Notes: generated from the letters alone by a model not told the origin. Counted from the first letter of the stretch, positions 1 through 7,282 are shown. The stretch is DNA of 17,073 bases from JAGOUY01 sp964541725 (GCA_964541725.1 CAZIQG010000021.1:1-17073); one strand, 5' to 3'. Program-made: numbers and translations.

Positions 1-2157
1 TATGCCGCCGACATCACATACGGCACAAACAATGAGTTCGGTTTTGATTACTTGCGTGACAACATGGTTCAGCGCAAGGAAGAGATGGTTCAGCGCGACC
101 TACATTACGCTATTATTGACGAAGTCGATTCTATTTTGATCGACGAAGCCCGTACTCCCCTCATTATCTCTGCTCCTGCGGAAGAAGCGGGCGATCTCTA
201 CTATCGCTTCGCCGAACTCGTGCCACGCTTAGCTGCAAAAGAGGATTACCTCGTTGATGAAAAAGTCCGGAGCGCCACCCTGACCGAAGCGGGTATCGCC
301 AAGATAGAAGGCTGGCTTGGGGTGGAAAACCTTTACATACAGGGCGGAATGAAGCTCGTGCACCATCTTGAGCAGGCCTTGCGTGCCCACGCGCTCTACA
401 AGAAGGATAAAGACTATGTCGTGCGTGAAGGTGAGGTCGTCATCGTGGATGAATTCACGGGGCGCTTGATGGTTGGTAGACGGTACTCGGAAGGGTTACA
501 TCAAGCGATCGAAGCGAAAGAGCGCGTACCAATCCAGCGCGAGTCATTGACGTTGGCTACCATTACGTTTCAAAACTTGTTCCGCTTATATACCAAGCTA
601 TCCGGCATGACCGGAACGGCGGCCACAGAAGCAGAGGAGTTCCACAAGATCTATCAATTAGAGGTCTTGAATATTCCCACAAACCGTGACAACAAACGTA
701 AGGATTTAACCGATCGTGTCTATAAGACGGAATTAGGAAAATACCAAGCAGTCGTACAAGAGGTGAAGCTTCGTCACGAACAAGGACAACCGATCTTGAT
801 CGGTACTGTCAGCATCGAAAAGAACGAGCTCATGAGCGAACTACTTAAACAAGCAGGTATTCCTCATAATATCTTAAACGCCAAAAACCATGAGCGCGAA
901 GCAGAATTCATCGCCCAAGCCGGTCGCAAAGGTGCCGTCACCGTCGCCACGAATATGGCTGGACGTGGCGTGGATATTATTCTTGGTGGAAATCCTCCTG
1001 AAGTGAAAGAAGCGGAAGAAGTGCGCGCGCTCGGTGGTCTCCATGTCCTCGGTACCGAACGTCACGAATCCCGTCGCATCGATAACCAGCTGCGTGGTCG
1101 CTCCGGTCGTCAAGGAGATCCAGGTACAACGCAGTTCTACGTCTCCATGGAAGACGATCTTATGCGCATCTTCGGCTCTGACCGCATGAAAACCGCTATG
1201 GATCGTTTAGGGTTACCTGATAACGAAGCGATCGAAAACCGGATGCTCACGAGCTCGCTTGAATCGGCTCAGCGTAAAGTCGAAGGGCATAATTTCGATA
1301 TCCGTAAGCATCTATTGGAGTACGATGATATTTTGAACAAGCATCGCACCGTTATCTACAAAAAACGCCGTGAATTACTTGAGCTTATCGCTCAGCCAAC
1401 GCATGAGGGCGAACGCGTCACCAAGGTAAAGGTCAACGAAATCGTCCAATCTGAAGTCGAGACATTGGTCGCGTATCACACGTCTGCAGAAGATCCAGGC
1501 ATGTGGGAATTAGATAAGTTAGAACAATTAATCAAAACCATGGTACCGGACACGGTGCCTGTCTCTGAGCGCCTACACATCGCGCGCCAATCCATCGAAG
1601 GTAAAGAAGATTTAGTCGCGATGCGTACGGAACTCGTAACGCGCATCTTAGAAGTCGTCAAAGAAGCGTATGCCAAGGTCGAAGAATCCGTAGGGGACAG
1701 TGTCCTCATGGCCGACATCGAGAAAACAGTGATGCTTCGTTCTATCGATGATCTTTGGATCGAACATCTCGAAACCATGGATCACTTGCGCAAAGGCGTC
1801 GGTCTTCAAGGGTATGGTCAACGCGATCCGCTCGTAGAATATAAGAAAGAAGCGTACCGTTTATTCCACGAATTCCTCGCCCGTATCAACGAACGCATTA
1901 CGCGTACCATCTTCAAAGTCCAAATCACCCGCGAAGTCGCGCAACAACAAATCCTTCCAACTCAGAACGTCCAGCTCTCCGGCCCCCCAAAAGAAGGCGA
2001 CCAAACCTTCCTCTCCAACGAACCAGCCGCTCCTCAAGCTCCGTCTCCTTCGGCTAGTGCGCCGAGCGCCCCTGACTTCAAGTTAAAGGACGTAGGACGC
2101 AACGATATCTGTCCTTGTGGAAGTGGAAAGAAGTTCAAGAAATGTCATGGGGCGTAA
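1..2157 (+). CDS. secA: Protein translocase ATPase SecA, 5' end cut off by window
   Basis: SecA is the cytoplasmic motor ATPase that pushes unfolded preproteins through the SecYEG channel. The frame is open from base 1 and 718 residues are visible. It begins inside the conserved NBD1 motif (DITYGTNNEFGFDYLRDNM); from the family I infer that about 190 residues, including Walker A, lie upstream. Numbering from the first visible residue, the Walker B DEVD is at about 40-43, followed by DEARTPLIIS. The SGMTGTA segment is near base 601, the NBD2 motifs ATNMAGRGVDI and QLRGRSGRQGD lie between about bases 950 and 1120, and helical scaffold and wing regions follow. After a Pro/Ala/Ser-rich linker the protein ends in a complete SEC-C zinc motif (CPCGSGKKFKKCHG; Cys704, Cys706, Cys715, His716). 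This gene would export the signal-peptide-bearing surface protein encoded at 9439. The identification is secure. Confidence 0.98.
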   Translation, partial: YAADITYGTNNEFGFDYLRDNMVQRKEEMVQRDLHYAIIDEVDSILIDEARTPLIISAPAEEAGDLYYRFAELVPRLAAKEDYLVDEKVRSATLTEAGIAKIEGWLGVENLYIQGGMKLVHHLEQALRAHALYKKDKDYVVREGEVVIVDEFTGRLMVGRRYSEGLHQAIEAKERVPIQRESLTLATITFQNLFRLYTKLSGMTGTAATEAEEFHKIYQLEVLNIPTNRDNKRKDLTDRVYKTELGKYQAVVQEVKLRHEQGQPILIGTVSIEKNELMSELLKQAGIPHNILNAKNHEREAEFIAQAGRKGAVTVATNMAGRGVDIILGGNPPEVKEAEEVRALGGLHVLGTERHESRRIDNQLRGRSGRQGDPGTTQFYVSMEDDLMRIFGSDRMKTAMDRLGLPDNEAIENRMLTSSLESAQRKVEGHNFDIRKHLLEYDDILNKHRTVIYKKRRELLELIAQPTHEGERVTKVKVNEIVQSEVETLVAYHTSAEDPGMWELDKLEQLIKTMVPDTVPVSERLHIARQSIEGKEDLVAMRTELVTRILEVVKEAYAKVEESVGDSVLMADIEKTVMLRSIDDLWIEHLETMDHLRKGVGLQGYGQRDPLVEYKKEAYRLFHEFLARINERITRTIFKVQITREVAQQQILPTQNVQLSGPPKEGDQTFLSNEPAAPQAPSPSASAPSAPDFKLKDVGRNDICPCGSGKKFKKCHGA

Positions 2158-2165
2158 ATGATGAT

Positions 2166-2495
2166 ATGAACTCACGTAGTTCACGGTTTAAAGCAACCTT
2201 AAGACGAGGTTTGCCGATGTTTGGAATTATAGTACCTGCGATTGCTATACAATTCATCGAATATCCGTACCAACGAGTCGCTGGAAATATGTGTGAGGGT
2301 CTCGATAATTGGTGTTATGAGCCTGGGTGGAAGCTCGGAATCCCATTTGCTTGGATACAGGGCTCTAAGGTCAGCGCAGCGGTAAGTACTGTAAGAGCTG
2401 GCGTATTTGCTGCAGATGTTTTGTTTTGTGCGTTAATTCTTTTTCTAGGCTATTTGTTATGGAGGAAAATCATATTGAATCGAGCGAAAGCATAA
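2166..2495 (+). CDS. Small two-TM membrane protein of unknown function
   Basis: A 109-residue protein that I do not recognise. It has a basic N-terminus (MNSRSSRFKATLRR), a first hydrophobic segment at about 17-32, a central loop of about 45 residues and a second strong membrane segment at about 79-99, followed by a basic tail (RKIILNRAKA). Both ends are positively charged, so both should be cytoplasmic with the loop outside. The loop carries two cysteines, Cys43 and Cys50, that could form a disulfide. It starts 9 bases after the secA stop, so it is probably cotranscribed with secA. I chose the ATG at 2166. An in-frame ATG at 2142 would overlap secA and add eight residues that do not look native. 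Neither start has a good Shine-Dalgarno sequence. Being next to secA does not prove a role in secretion. Confidence 0.7.
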   Translation: MNSRSSRFKATLRRGLPMFGIIVPAIAIQFIEYPYQRVAGNMCEGLDNWCYEPGWKLGIPFAWIQGSKVSAAVSTVRAGVFAADVLFCALILFLGYLLWRKIILNRAKA

Positions 2496-2555
2496 GCGGT
2501 CTGTTAACAAGATTCTTGTGAAGGCACGGTACTCATGTAAGGATGTCTGTGCGAT

Positions 2556-3392
2556 ATGATCGGTTTTTTCGATTCAGGTCTTGGTGGACTCACTATTTTG
2601 CGTGAGGTCGTAAAATCCATTCCAGGACCATTTTTATATTTAGGGGATAATGCCCGCGCTCCTTACGGATCACGTTCGCGTGAAGACGTGCAAGCGTTTA
2701 CCACGCAAGGAGTGAAATGGTTAATCGATCAAGGCTGTTCTCTCGTCGTCTTGGCCTGTAACACCGCCTCCGCGAATGCATTACGAACGATCCAACAAGA
2801 CTGGCTTCCGCAGCACGCTCCTAACGCCCGCGTGCTTGGTATCCTTGTGCCAACCGTAGAAGTTATTACAGGTGTGGATTGGTTACAGAAAAACACGAAT
2901 AATCATGCCCAATCTGTGCTGGTGTTTGCGACGCCGAGTACCGTCGCCTCTGGAGCCTATGAACGTGAAATAAAAAAACGCCTCCCAAATGCGCAGGTTG
3001 TTTCGCAAGCCTGTCCCGATCTCGTCTCGATGATCGAAGAAGGGAGTGAGCCTGAGCGAATCAAGGAAAAAATCCAACAGTATATCGAGGAAGGAACGAA
3101 AAAAATGGGAGCTGTTCCAGAAGCCGTCCTCCTAGGGTGCACGCATTATGCTCTGGTTGAGCCGTTATTTCGTGAAGAGCTAGATGCTCAAACTCGTATA
3201 TTTTCTCAAGCACAAATCGTTGCTAAATCGTTATCGCAATATCTCGCCCGTCACCCTTCATTGAAGGATGAAGGTTCTTCATCGATTACTTGTTTTACCA
3301 CCGCTGACCCTCAACAAGTCGCAAGCGTAAGTAAACACTTTAGTGATTTACCGATGAACTACACAAAAGTAAGTATCGATAAACGTGCTTAG
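2556..3392 (+). CDS. murI: Glutamate racemase
   Basis: This 278-residue protein matches the MurI family (Asp/Glu racemase fold) in full. MurI is a cytosolic, cofactor-independent enzyme that converts L-glutamate to D-glutamate for peptidoglycan precursors (MurD step). Visible motifs are FFDSGLGG with Asp6/Ser7, LGDNARAPYG at about 29-38, ACNTAS with the first catalytic Cys68, the TPSTVASGAYE segment at about 126-136, and GCTHYAL with the second catalytic Cys195 and His197. Both catalytic cysteines are intact and the length is normal for the family (about 260-285). The ATG at 2556 is preceded by TAAGGA at 2538-2543, a Shine-Dalgarno-like sequence rather far (12 nt) from the start. The last four bases overlap the end of the convergent methyltransferase. 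Its presence suggests that the cell makes its own D-Glu for a murein wall. Confidence 0.96.
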   Translation: MIGFFDSGLGGLTILREVVKSIPGPFLYLGDNARAPYGSRSREDVQAFTTQGVKWLIDQGCSLVVLACNTASANALRTIQQDWLPQHAPNARVLGILVPTVEVITGVDWLQKNTNNHAQSVLVFATPSTVASGAYEREIKKRLPNAQVVSQACPDLVSMIEEGSEPERIKEKIQQYIEEGTKKMGAVPEAVLLGCTHYALVEPLFREELDAQTRIFSQAQIVAKSLSQYLARHPSLKDEGSSSITCFTTADPQQVASVSKHFSDLPMNYTKVSIDKRA

Positions 3393-4207
3393 GTTTTTCT
3401 TGCCCGAATCGCTAAGAACAGAGGAATCTCTTGCCGAGCAATATTTTCCGCCTTAGCACGCGGTCCCGAAGTACTCACCTTTGGTGAAGTCCATTCTTCC
3501 ATCGCGTCCACCACAAATCCTGCCTGTGCAAGAGCAGTAATATAATATTCTAATGATCGATGATAAGAATAGGTTTTTACTTCTGGGGCGGAACCAGGAT
3601 GGGCAATGATTGGCATTTCATACGCCTCTAGGTAGCGATCCACGCGACGATACTGAAGTTTTCTTGCCTCATCCCACCCCCAGCCGCTCTGCCGTGGCTG
3701 GCGAAAACACGGATGGTTTAAGACAAAGACGAAGGGTGCGTTCGGTTTAAGAACTTGTGATGCTTCTAGAAAAACATCCACGAGGGACTCAATATTTTGA
3801 AGGGCGAGAATACAACTCAAGCTATCAAAGCGACGTCCTGCAAATGCAGCAGCAAAATTCGCTGCATCTCCCACGGCAAAGGTCGAGTGTGGTAAACGAC
3901 GCGCTCGTGCACGTTCAATGAGAGAGCGAGAGGCATCGAGTCCAGTAAATGTGAGGGGTGTTTTTCGCAAAAGATAATGCGCGAAACTGCCCTCTCCGCA
4001 CGCGATATCGAGATGCTCGCTCTGTGGTTTGCACGCAAGTAATCTCGCGACCCCGGGAAAGACGACCTCCGCCTGTATAGTTCCTGGTTTGGCGAGATAG
4101 TCTGCATACCAATCCGAAACCCCTTCCCAGCTGGTTTTGTGAGAAGAAGAGGCGCTCGTTTGAGGGCGTGTCGGTCGATTCGGACGCAGGGGTCGAGAAG
4201 AATACAT
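3389..4207 (-). CDS. Class I SAM-dependent methyltransferase
   Basis: A 272-residue protein with a Rossmann-type methyltransferase core. Motif I is LDIACGEG at 66-73, the acidic residue ending strand 2 is Asp91 in TGLDAS, GDAANF at 113-118 fits motif II, and the post-motif VLKPNAPFVFVLNHP lies at about 152-166. The N-terminus is a low-complexity basic stretch rich in Arg, Pro and Ser (about 1-25) before a conserved-looking SWEGVSDWYADYL segment. This resembles the UbiE/Methyltransf_11 group, but the substrate cannot be told. The stretch QYRRVDRYLEAYEMP probably belongs to the substrate lid. The gene is a lone minus-strand gene, divergent from the operon at 4289, and converges on murI with its stop codon inside the murI stop region. 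AGGAT at 4221-4225 on the minus strand may be a distant Shine-Dalgarno sequence or part of a -10 box. Confidence 0.85.
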   Translation of the reverse strand: MYSSRPLRPNRPTRPQTSASSSHKTSWEGVSDWYADYLAKPGTIQAEVVFPGVARLLACKPQSEHLDIACGEGSFAHYLLRKTPLTFTGLDASRSLIERARARRLPHSTFAVGDAANFAAAFAGRRFDSLSCILALQNIESLVDVFLEASQVLKPNAPFVFVLNHPCFRQPRQSGWGWDEARKLQYRRVDRYLEAYEMPIIAHPGSAPEVKTYSYHRSLEYYITALAQAGFVVDAMEEWTSPKVSTSGPRAKAENIARQEIPLFLAIRARKT

Positions 4208-4219
4208 AGAATCAAGCTC

Positions 4220-4249
4220 ATCCTAACAGGTCGCCTCTTCTTTTCACAA
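4220..4249 (-). promoter_or_regulatory. Candidate promoter for the minus-strand methyltransferase
   Basis: On the minus strand there is TTGTGA (4249-4244), an 18-base spacer and TAGGAT (4225-4220), each matching four of six consensus positions. The predicted start lies about 5-6 bases before the ATG at 4207, giving an almost leaderless transcript. AGGA inside the -10 box could instead be a ribosome binding site on a longer transcript. Confidence 0.4.
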
Positions 4250-4252
4250 GAG

Positions 4253-4281
4253 TTTTCCTTCTTAGGATCGCATAGTATACT
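4253..4281 (+). promoter_or_regulatory. Candidate promoter of the 4289-5935 operon, giving leaderless mRNA
   Basis: A -10 box TATACT lies at 4276-4281, with a weak -35 (TTTTCC, 4253-4258) 17 bases upstream. Transcription would begin at about 4288-4289, on the A of the ATG at 4289, and there is no Shine-Dalgarno sequence in front of that ATG. The -10 lies inside the palindrome AGTATACT (4274-4281), so the same box reads as TATACT on the other strand. Confidence 0.5.
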
Positions 4282-4288
4282 CCGTAAC

Positions 4289-4549
4289 ATGTCGTTCATC
4301 TTTCATCTTTTGTTAGGGCTGGCGATTGCGGCGGCAGGAGCCTTTATGGTCATCAGAACCTCCATCGTGATTGATTTTTTTGGAGCCGTTGAATGGGCTG
4401 AAGCAAAATTAGGCGGAGGAGGAACCAACTTATTTTATAAATGCGTCGGATTATTTGTTGTATTCATCGGTTTTTTGGTCGCCACAAATTTGTGGGAAAA
4501 ATTTTTGTTTGGTGCCTTTAGCTCATTCATGCCGGGGTTGGGAAAATAA
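4289..4549 (+). CDS. Conserved-looking 86-aa two-TM protein, function unknown
   Basis: A small hydrophobic protein with membrane segments at about 4-22 (HLLLGLAIAAAGAFMVI) and 50-68 (YKCVGLFVVFIGFLVATNL). They are joined by a loop with two acidic residues and a Gly-rich turn (FGAVEWAEAKLGGGGTN). The C-terminus is a short amphipathic tail ending in PGLGK. From memory, proteins of this shape and length recur in CPR genomes, but I know of no assigned function. The frame extends upstream to 4139, but that extension lies over the divergent methyltransferase and its promoter region. The ATG at 4289 gives a clean membrane-protein N-terminus and sits one helical turn after a TATACT box. It is the first gene of a tight four-gene run, with the next start 6 bases after its stop. 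Confidence 0.72.
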   Translation: MSFIFHLLLGLAIAAAGAFMVIRTSIVIDFFGAVEWAEAKLGGGGTNLFYKCVGLFVVFIGFLVATNLWEKFLFGAFSSFMPGLGK

Positions 4550-4555
4550 AATAGT

Positions 4556-5149
4556 ATGCGACCCACTGGTCTTGCGCTTATCGACCCTTTCTTTCTTCTA
4601 GGGCAACTAGGGGTTGGAGCTGGTTGGACCGTGGCCGATCTCGGCTGTGGTTCACTCGGACATTTTGTCTTTCCGGCCGCTACCCTCGTAGGGGCTGAAG
4701 GTCGCGTCTATGCCGTTGATGTGCAGCGCCATGCGATCACGCGCCTAGAGCACGACGTGCGCGACCATCAAGCCTGGCACATCCGCCCTATCTGGGCAGA
4801 TATCGAAGCTCCTGGGTCAACCTCGGTTCCGCCAAGTTCCGTTGACTTGACGCTCATCGTGAATACCCTTTATCTTGCTCGCGAGCGTGCCCGTTGGATT
4901 GAAGAAGCATGGCGGATCACTCGCCCAGACGGCCAATTGATGGTCATCGATTGGCGTCCCGAGGCGGCTCCCCTTGGCCCTGCCCAAGAGATGCGCCTAC
5001 ACCCAGACGAGCTGCGTGACTTCATCTGTGCCAGAAACTGGCAGCTCGAAGAAGATATTGACGTAGGGGATCATCATTTTGGATGCCTCTTCCGTCGACC
5101 TGCTCATTTTGAAGATACTCAGGTTGAATCACTTTCCTATCCTTCTTAA
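4556..5149 (+). CDS. Small class I SAM-dependent methyltransferase
   Basis: A 197-residue methyltransferase. Motif I is VADLGCGSLGHF at 26-37, the acidic strand-2 residue is Asp55 in VYAVDVQ, an acidic-rich strand (PIWADIEAP) follows at about 78-86, and the strand-4 segment VDLTLIVNTLYL covers about 96-107. The RPDGQLMVIDWRPE stretch near 123-136 is typical of Methyltransf_11/UbiE-like enzymes. The loop DWRPEAAPLGPAQEMRL and the closing strand GDHHFGCLFRRP also fit this group. The substrate is unknown. The protein lacks any membrane segment or signal and should be cytosolic. It begins 6 bases after the 86-aa gene and ends 5 bases before the next gene, so it is almost certainly in one operon. 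No clear Shine-Dalgarno sequence precedes the start, so translational coupling is likely. Confidence 0.87.
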   Translation: MRPTGLALIDPFFLLGQLGVGAGWTVADLGCGSLGHFVFPAATLVGAEGRVYAVDVQRHAITRLEHDVRDHQAWHIRPIWADIEAPGSTSVPPSSVDLTLIVNTLYLARERARWIEEAWRITRPDGQLMVIDWRPEAAPLGPAQEMRLHPDELRDFICARNWQLEEDIDVGDHHFGCLFRRPAHFEDTQVESLSYPS

Positions 5150-5154
5150 CGCGT

Positions 5155-5571
5155 ATGTTGTCTTTATTTGCACCGCTGGTTCGTCCCTCTTTTTGGATAA
5201 GCTATAACGTCCAACCATTTACTGCTTGGGTACATATTCTGGTAGGGATCGTGCTGTTATTGCTGTGTGCTACATCCATCGCGGTCTATATCTATCGTCG
5301 TACCTTGAAGGATAAACTGCTCAAACGCATTTGGGGCGGGGCGCTCGCTTGCCTTATATCGGCGAGCATCATCGGGCTCATCATCTATTTCATGACCTGG
5401 CAAGCCGTTCCGATCCTTGGCATGCGTGCGTGGTGGCCACTCTGGTTCGTCTCACATCTTGCTTGGGGAATCTGGCTGTATGTCTCGGCGCGCAAACTTA
5501 TTCCGGCCGCCCGAGAGGCAGAAGTAAGCCGCCGTGCCTATGAAAAATGGCTCCCAAAAGCCAAAAAATAA
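5155..5571 (+). CDS. Three-TM membrane protein of unknown function
   Basis: A 138-residue protein that I do not recognise. Membrane segments are at about 25-46 (WVHILVGIVLLLLCATSIAVY), 60-81 (WGGALACLISASIIGLIIYFM) and 94-113 (WPLWFVSHLAWGIWLYV). A basic cytoplasmic loop (RRTLKDKLLKR) lies between the first and second. The C-terminal 25 residues are charged (ARKLIPAAREAEVSRRAYEKWL) and probably helical. Trp and Leu are abundant in the third segment. The gene starts 5 bases after the methyltransferase stop without a visible ribosome binding site, and its 3' end overlaps yraN by 32 bases, so it is translated in a coupled operon. Operon position is the only hint to its role. Confidence 0.72.
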   Translation: MLSLFAPLVRPSFWISYNVQPFTAWVHILVGIVLLLLCATSIAVYIYRRTLKDKLLKRIWGGALACLISASIIGLIIYFMTWQAVPILGMRAWWPLWFVSHLAWGIWLYVSARKLIPAAREAEVSRRAYEKWLPKAKK

Positions 5572-5935
5572 GCCAAAAGACCGACGTCGTATAGAGGCGG
5601 GTCGTCTTGGAGAAGAGGAGGCGGCTGCATTTCTCCTCGCGCAAGGGTTTAGTATTGTAGCTAAAAATTGGCGTTGCCGATTGGGAGAAATTGATCTCAT
5701 TGCCAAAAAAGCCCAAGAAATTCGCTTTATTGAGGTAAAATTCCGTAAAACCCACTCCTTTGGGTATCCAGAGGCCTCCGTGACGCGTAAAAAGCTCTCG
5801 CATTTGCAAGCGGCGGCAGAAATATGGCTTAGACAGCAGCCGATCATTCCTCCGCGTTACCAATTCGACGTCGTTGCTCTATCGCTCCTTGAACCAACAG
5901 ACCCACTTCAAATTGAGTGGATTCAGGGAGTATAA
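5540..5935 (+). CDS. yraN: YraN/UPF0102 family protein, predicted nuclease-fold
   Basis: A 131-residue protein that fits UPF0102 (YraN), a small cytosolic family with a PD-(D/E)XK nuclease-like fold. Its in vivo role is unsettled and has been linked in the literature to DNA processing. The family signature is complete: GRLGEEEAAAFL at 21-32 (Glu25), NWRCRLGEIDLIA at 43-55 (Glu50, Asp52) and IRFIEVKFR at 61-69 (Glu65, Lys67), followed by VTRKKLSHL at 81-89. These match the acidic and lysine positions expected for a metal site. A basic N-terminal extension of about 17 residues (KPKNKPKDRRR) precedes the domain. I chose the ATG at 5540 over a GTG two codons earlier. The start lies inside the end of the upstream membrane-protein gene (32-base overlap), and the gene closes the operon. 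Confidence 0.9.
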   Translation: MKNGSQKPKNKPKDRRRIEAGRLGEEEAAAFLLAQGFSIVAKNWRCRLGEIDLIAKKAQEIRFIEVKFRKTHSFGYPEASVTRKKLSHLQAAAEIWLRQQPIIPPRYQFDVVALSLLEPTDPLQIEWIQGV

Positions 5936-5966
5936 AGCCTTTTTTCTCATAAACAAGCCAAAAATG

Positions 5967-6000
5967 CCTCCTCCCCCTCTTGACAAAAGGAGGATTTTTT
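5967..6000 (+). terminator. Candidate terminator after yraN, overlapping the next promoter
   Basis: TCCTCC (5969-5974) pairs with GGAGGA (5989-5994) across a 14-nt loop and is followed directly by six T (5995-6000). The stem is short and can also pair one register out (CCTCC at 5967-5971). It would end the 4289-5935 operon. The loop contains the -35 box of the downstream promoter. Confidence 0.5.
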
Positions 6001-6008
6001 GGTATAAA
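5980..6008 (+). promoter_or_regulatory. Near-consensus sigma70-type promoter for the GT4 gene
   Basis: TTGACA (5980-5985), a perfect -35, is followed after 17 bases by TATAAA (6003-6008). Transcription should start near 6015, leaving a leader of about 17 nt before the ATG at 6032. There is no purine-rich ribosome binding site in that leader. Confidence 0.8.
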
Positions 6009-6031
6009 TACATGTTACTTTATCCACTTCT

Positions 6032-7222
6032 ATGACTATTGTCATGCTTGGTCAAAAAGGGCTTCCTGCCCGCTCAGGTGGTATCGAGCGCCATGTCTCG
6101 TTGCTATCTTCGGGTTTGGCGGCGCGTGGCCACCGCGTGGTTGTCTATGGACGACAATGGTATGCCAAAGACAGGGTGAAACAAGAAGGGAATCTTGAAC
6201 AGCGTTTTTCCAAGGGTCTCACCACAAAACACTTGGATGCTATTACGCATGGCTGTACAGCTTTATGGGATGCGCGTCGGTTGAATCCCGATATCTTGCA
6301 TATCCACGGCGCAGGTACCGCGCTCTTGTTGCCATTGGCGCGTCTGTTGCATCCTCGCGCCAAAATCATCACCACGTTTCACTGTATTGATTGGGAACAT
6401 GCAAAATGGGGTCCAGTTGCTCGCTTCGCCTTTCGCTTAGGTGAATGGCTCATGGGGCGTCATTCGGATCGCGTCATTACCGTTTCAGAGGCTCTCACCC
6501 GGTACTGTTTACGCTCCTATAATGTTCAAACGGAATATATTGCGCATCCGTTCACTCTTCCGAGCGCTCCGCCTCGGGCAGAAGAGATTGTGAGCTCCTT
6601 TAAATTAACTCCCGAGCGCTATCTCCTCTCTGTTTCCCGTCTTGTGGCCCACAAGCAGCCGCATCTGTTGATCGCGGCCTATCGTGAAGCATTGCAACGA
6701 TTTCCTGCCTTATTTGCCAATATTCCCTTAATAATCGTAGGTTCTGGTTCCTGGACAGATGGGTACGTTCGACAATTAGAGGCGTTAGCAGCCACTACGC
6801 CCGGGGTTCAACTACTTGGTGAGCAGACAGGAGCTTCGCTGGCGTCTTTACAGGCTCTGGCCCTCGCCCACGTCTTTCCTAGTCGTAGCGAAGGCCTTGC
6901 CTTTACGACCCTAGAAGCAGGTGGATACGGACGCTTGGCGATTATGAGTGACATCCCTGCCAACCATGAGGCGAGCGGAGGAAGTGCCTTATTTATCCCG
7001 GTAGGGGATGAAGAAGCCCTGGTCCAGGCCCTGATCCAAGCGGCGAGTATGACAGCCTCTGAACGTCGTTACTTCGGACAAGGATTCGCAGCCCATGTAA
7101 AAAGCCAATATAATTTCACAGACCGTGTCGACGAGATGATTCGTGTCTATCGTGAAGTCCTGCATGGCCAAGGAACGCTGACAACACCTCTTCCTTTGGC
7201 AGAACATATGTTGCGTCCATAA
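6032..7222 (+). CDS. GT4-family glycosyltransferase (RgpA/rhamnosyltransferase-like)
   Basis: A 396-residue GT-B glycosyltransferase that adds a sugar from a nucleotide-activated donor, probably to an envelope glycan on the cytoplasmic face of the membrane. The N-terminus MTIVMLGQKGLPARSGGIER with Gly17-Gly18 is typical of the beta-1,4-rhamnosyltransferase-like subgroup (DUF1972 type). The acceptor domain includes ITTFHCIDWEHAKW near 113-126. The C-terminal GT4 domain starts at about 195 (YLLSVSRLVAHKQP, then IIVGSGS). The E-x7-E donor signature is at Glu287 and Glu295 (SEGLAFTTLEAGG). Donor and acceptor cannot be read from the sequence. The ATG at 6032 follows a near-consensus promoter, and the gene is monocistronic, with a clean terminator 4 bases after its stop. 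It is one of two GT4 genes in the window, which suggests local surface-polysaccharide synthesis. Confidence 0.9.
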   Translation: MTIVMLGQKGLPARSGGIERHVSLLSSGLAARGHRVVVYGRQWYAKDRVKQEGNLEQRFSKGLTTKHLDAITHGCTALWDARRLNPDILHIHGAGTALLLPLARLLHPRAKIITTFHCIDWEHAKWGPVARFAFRLGEWLMGRHSDRVITVSEALTRYCLRSYNVQTEYIAHPFTLPSAPPRAEEIVSSFKLTPERYLLSVSRLVAHKQPHLLIAAYREALQRFPALFANIPLIIVGSGSWTDGYVRQLEALAATTPGVQLLGEQTGASLASLQALALAHVFPSRSEGLAFTTLEAGGYGRLAIMSDIPANHEASGGSALFIPVGDEEALVQALIQAASMTASERRYFGQGFAAHVKSQYNFTDRVDEMIRVYREVLHGQGTLTTPLPLAEHMLRP

Positions 7223-7225
7223 AAC

Positions 7226-7249
7226 GTAGCCCTCAATGGGCTACTTTTT
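7226..7249 (+). terminator. Rho-independent terminator after the GT4 gene
   Basis: A perfect 7-bp stem GTAGCCC (7226-7232) and GGGCTAC (7238-7244) encloses the five-base loop TCAAT and is followed by five T (7245-7249). It lies just after the stop codon and separates this gene from the sigma-factor unit. Confidence 0.92.
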
Positions 7250-7282
7250 GGCTATAATAAAGAAAAAAAGCTAGGTAAATGG

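Noticed and set aside
2504..2535. TTAACA as a -35 for murI
   Set aside because: No acceptable -10 at the right distance; murI may be read through from secA.
3817..4299. Long minus-strand frame overlapping the methyltransferase
   Set aside because: It lacks any domain pattern, while the other minus frame has a full methyltransferase core.
6012..6035. A seven-codon ORF (ATG at 6012) whose TGA overlaps the glycosyltransferase ATG as ATGA
   Set aside because: The predicted transcription start near 6015 falls after its ATG, and a frame this short arises easily by chance.
7253..7258. Perfect TATAAT just after the terminator at 7226-7249
   Set aside because: No -35 box at 15-19 bases upstream and no TG extension in the right place, so it is not called as a promoter. 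It is kept only as a possibility in the upstream-ORF finding.
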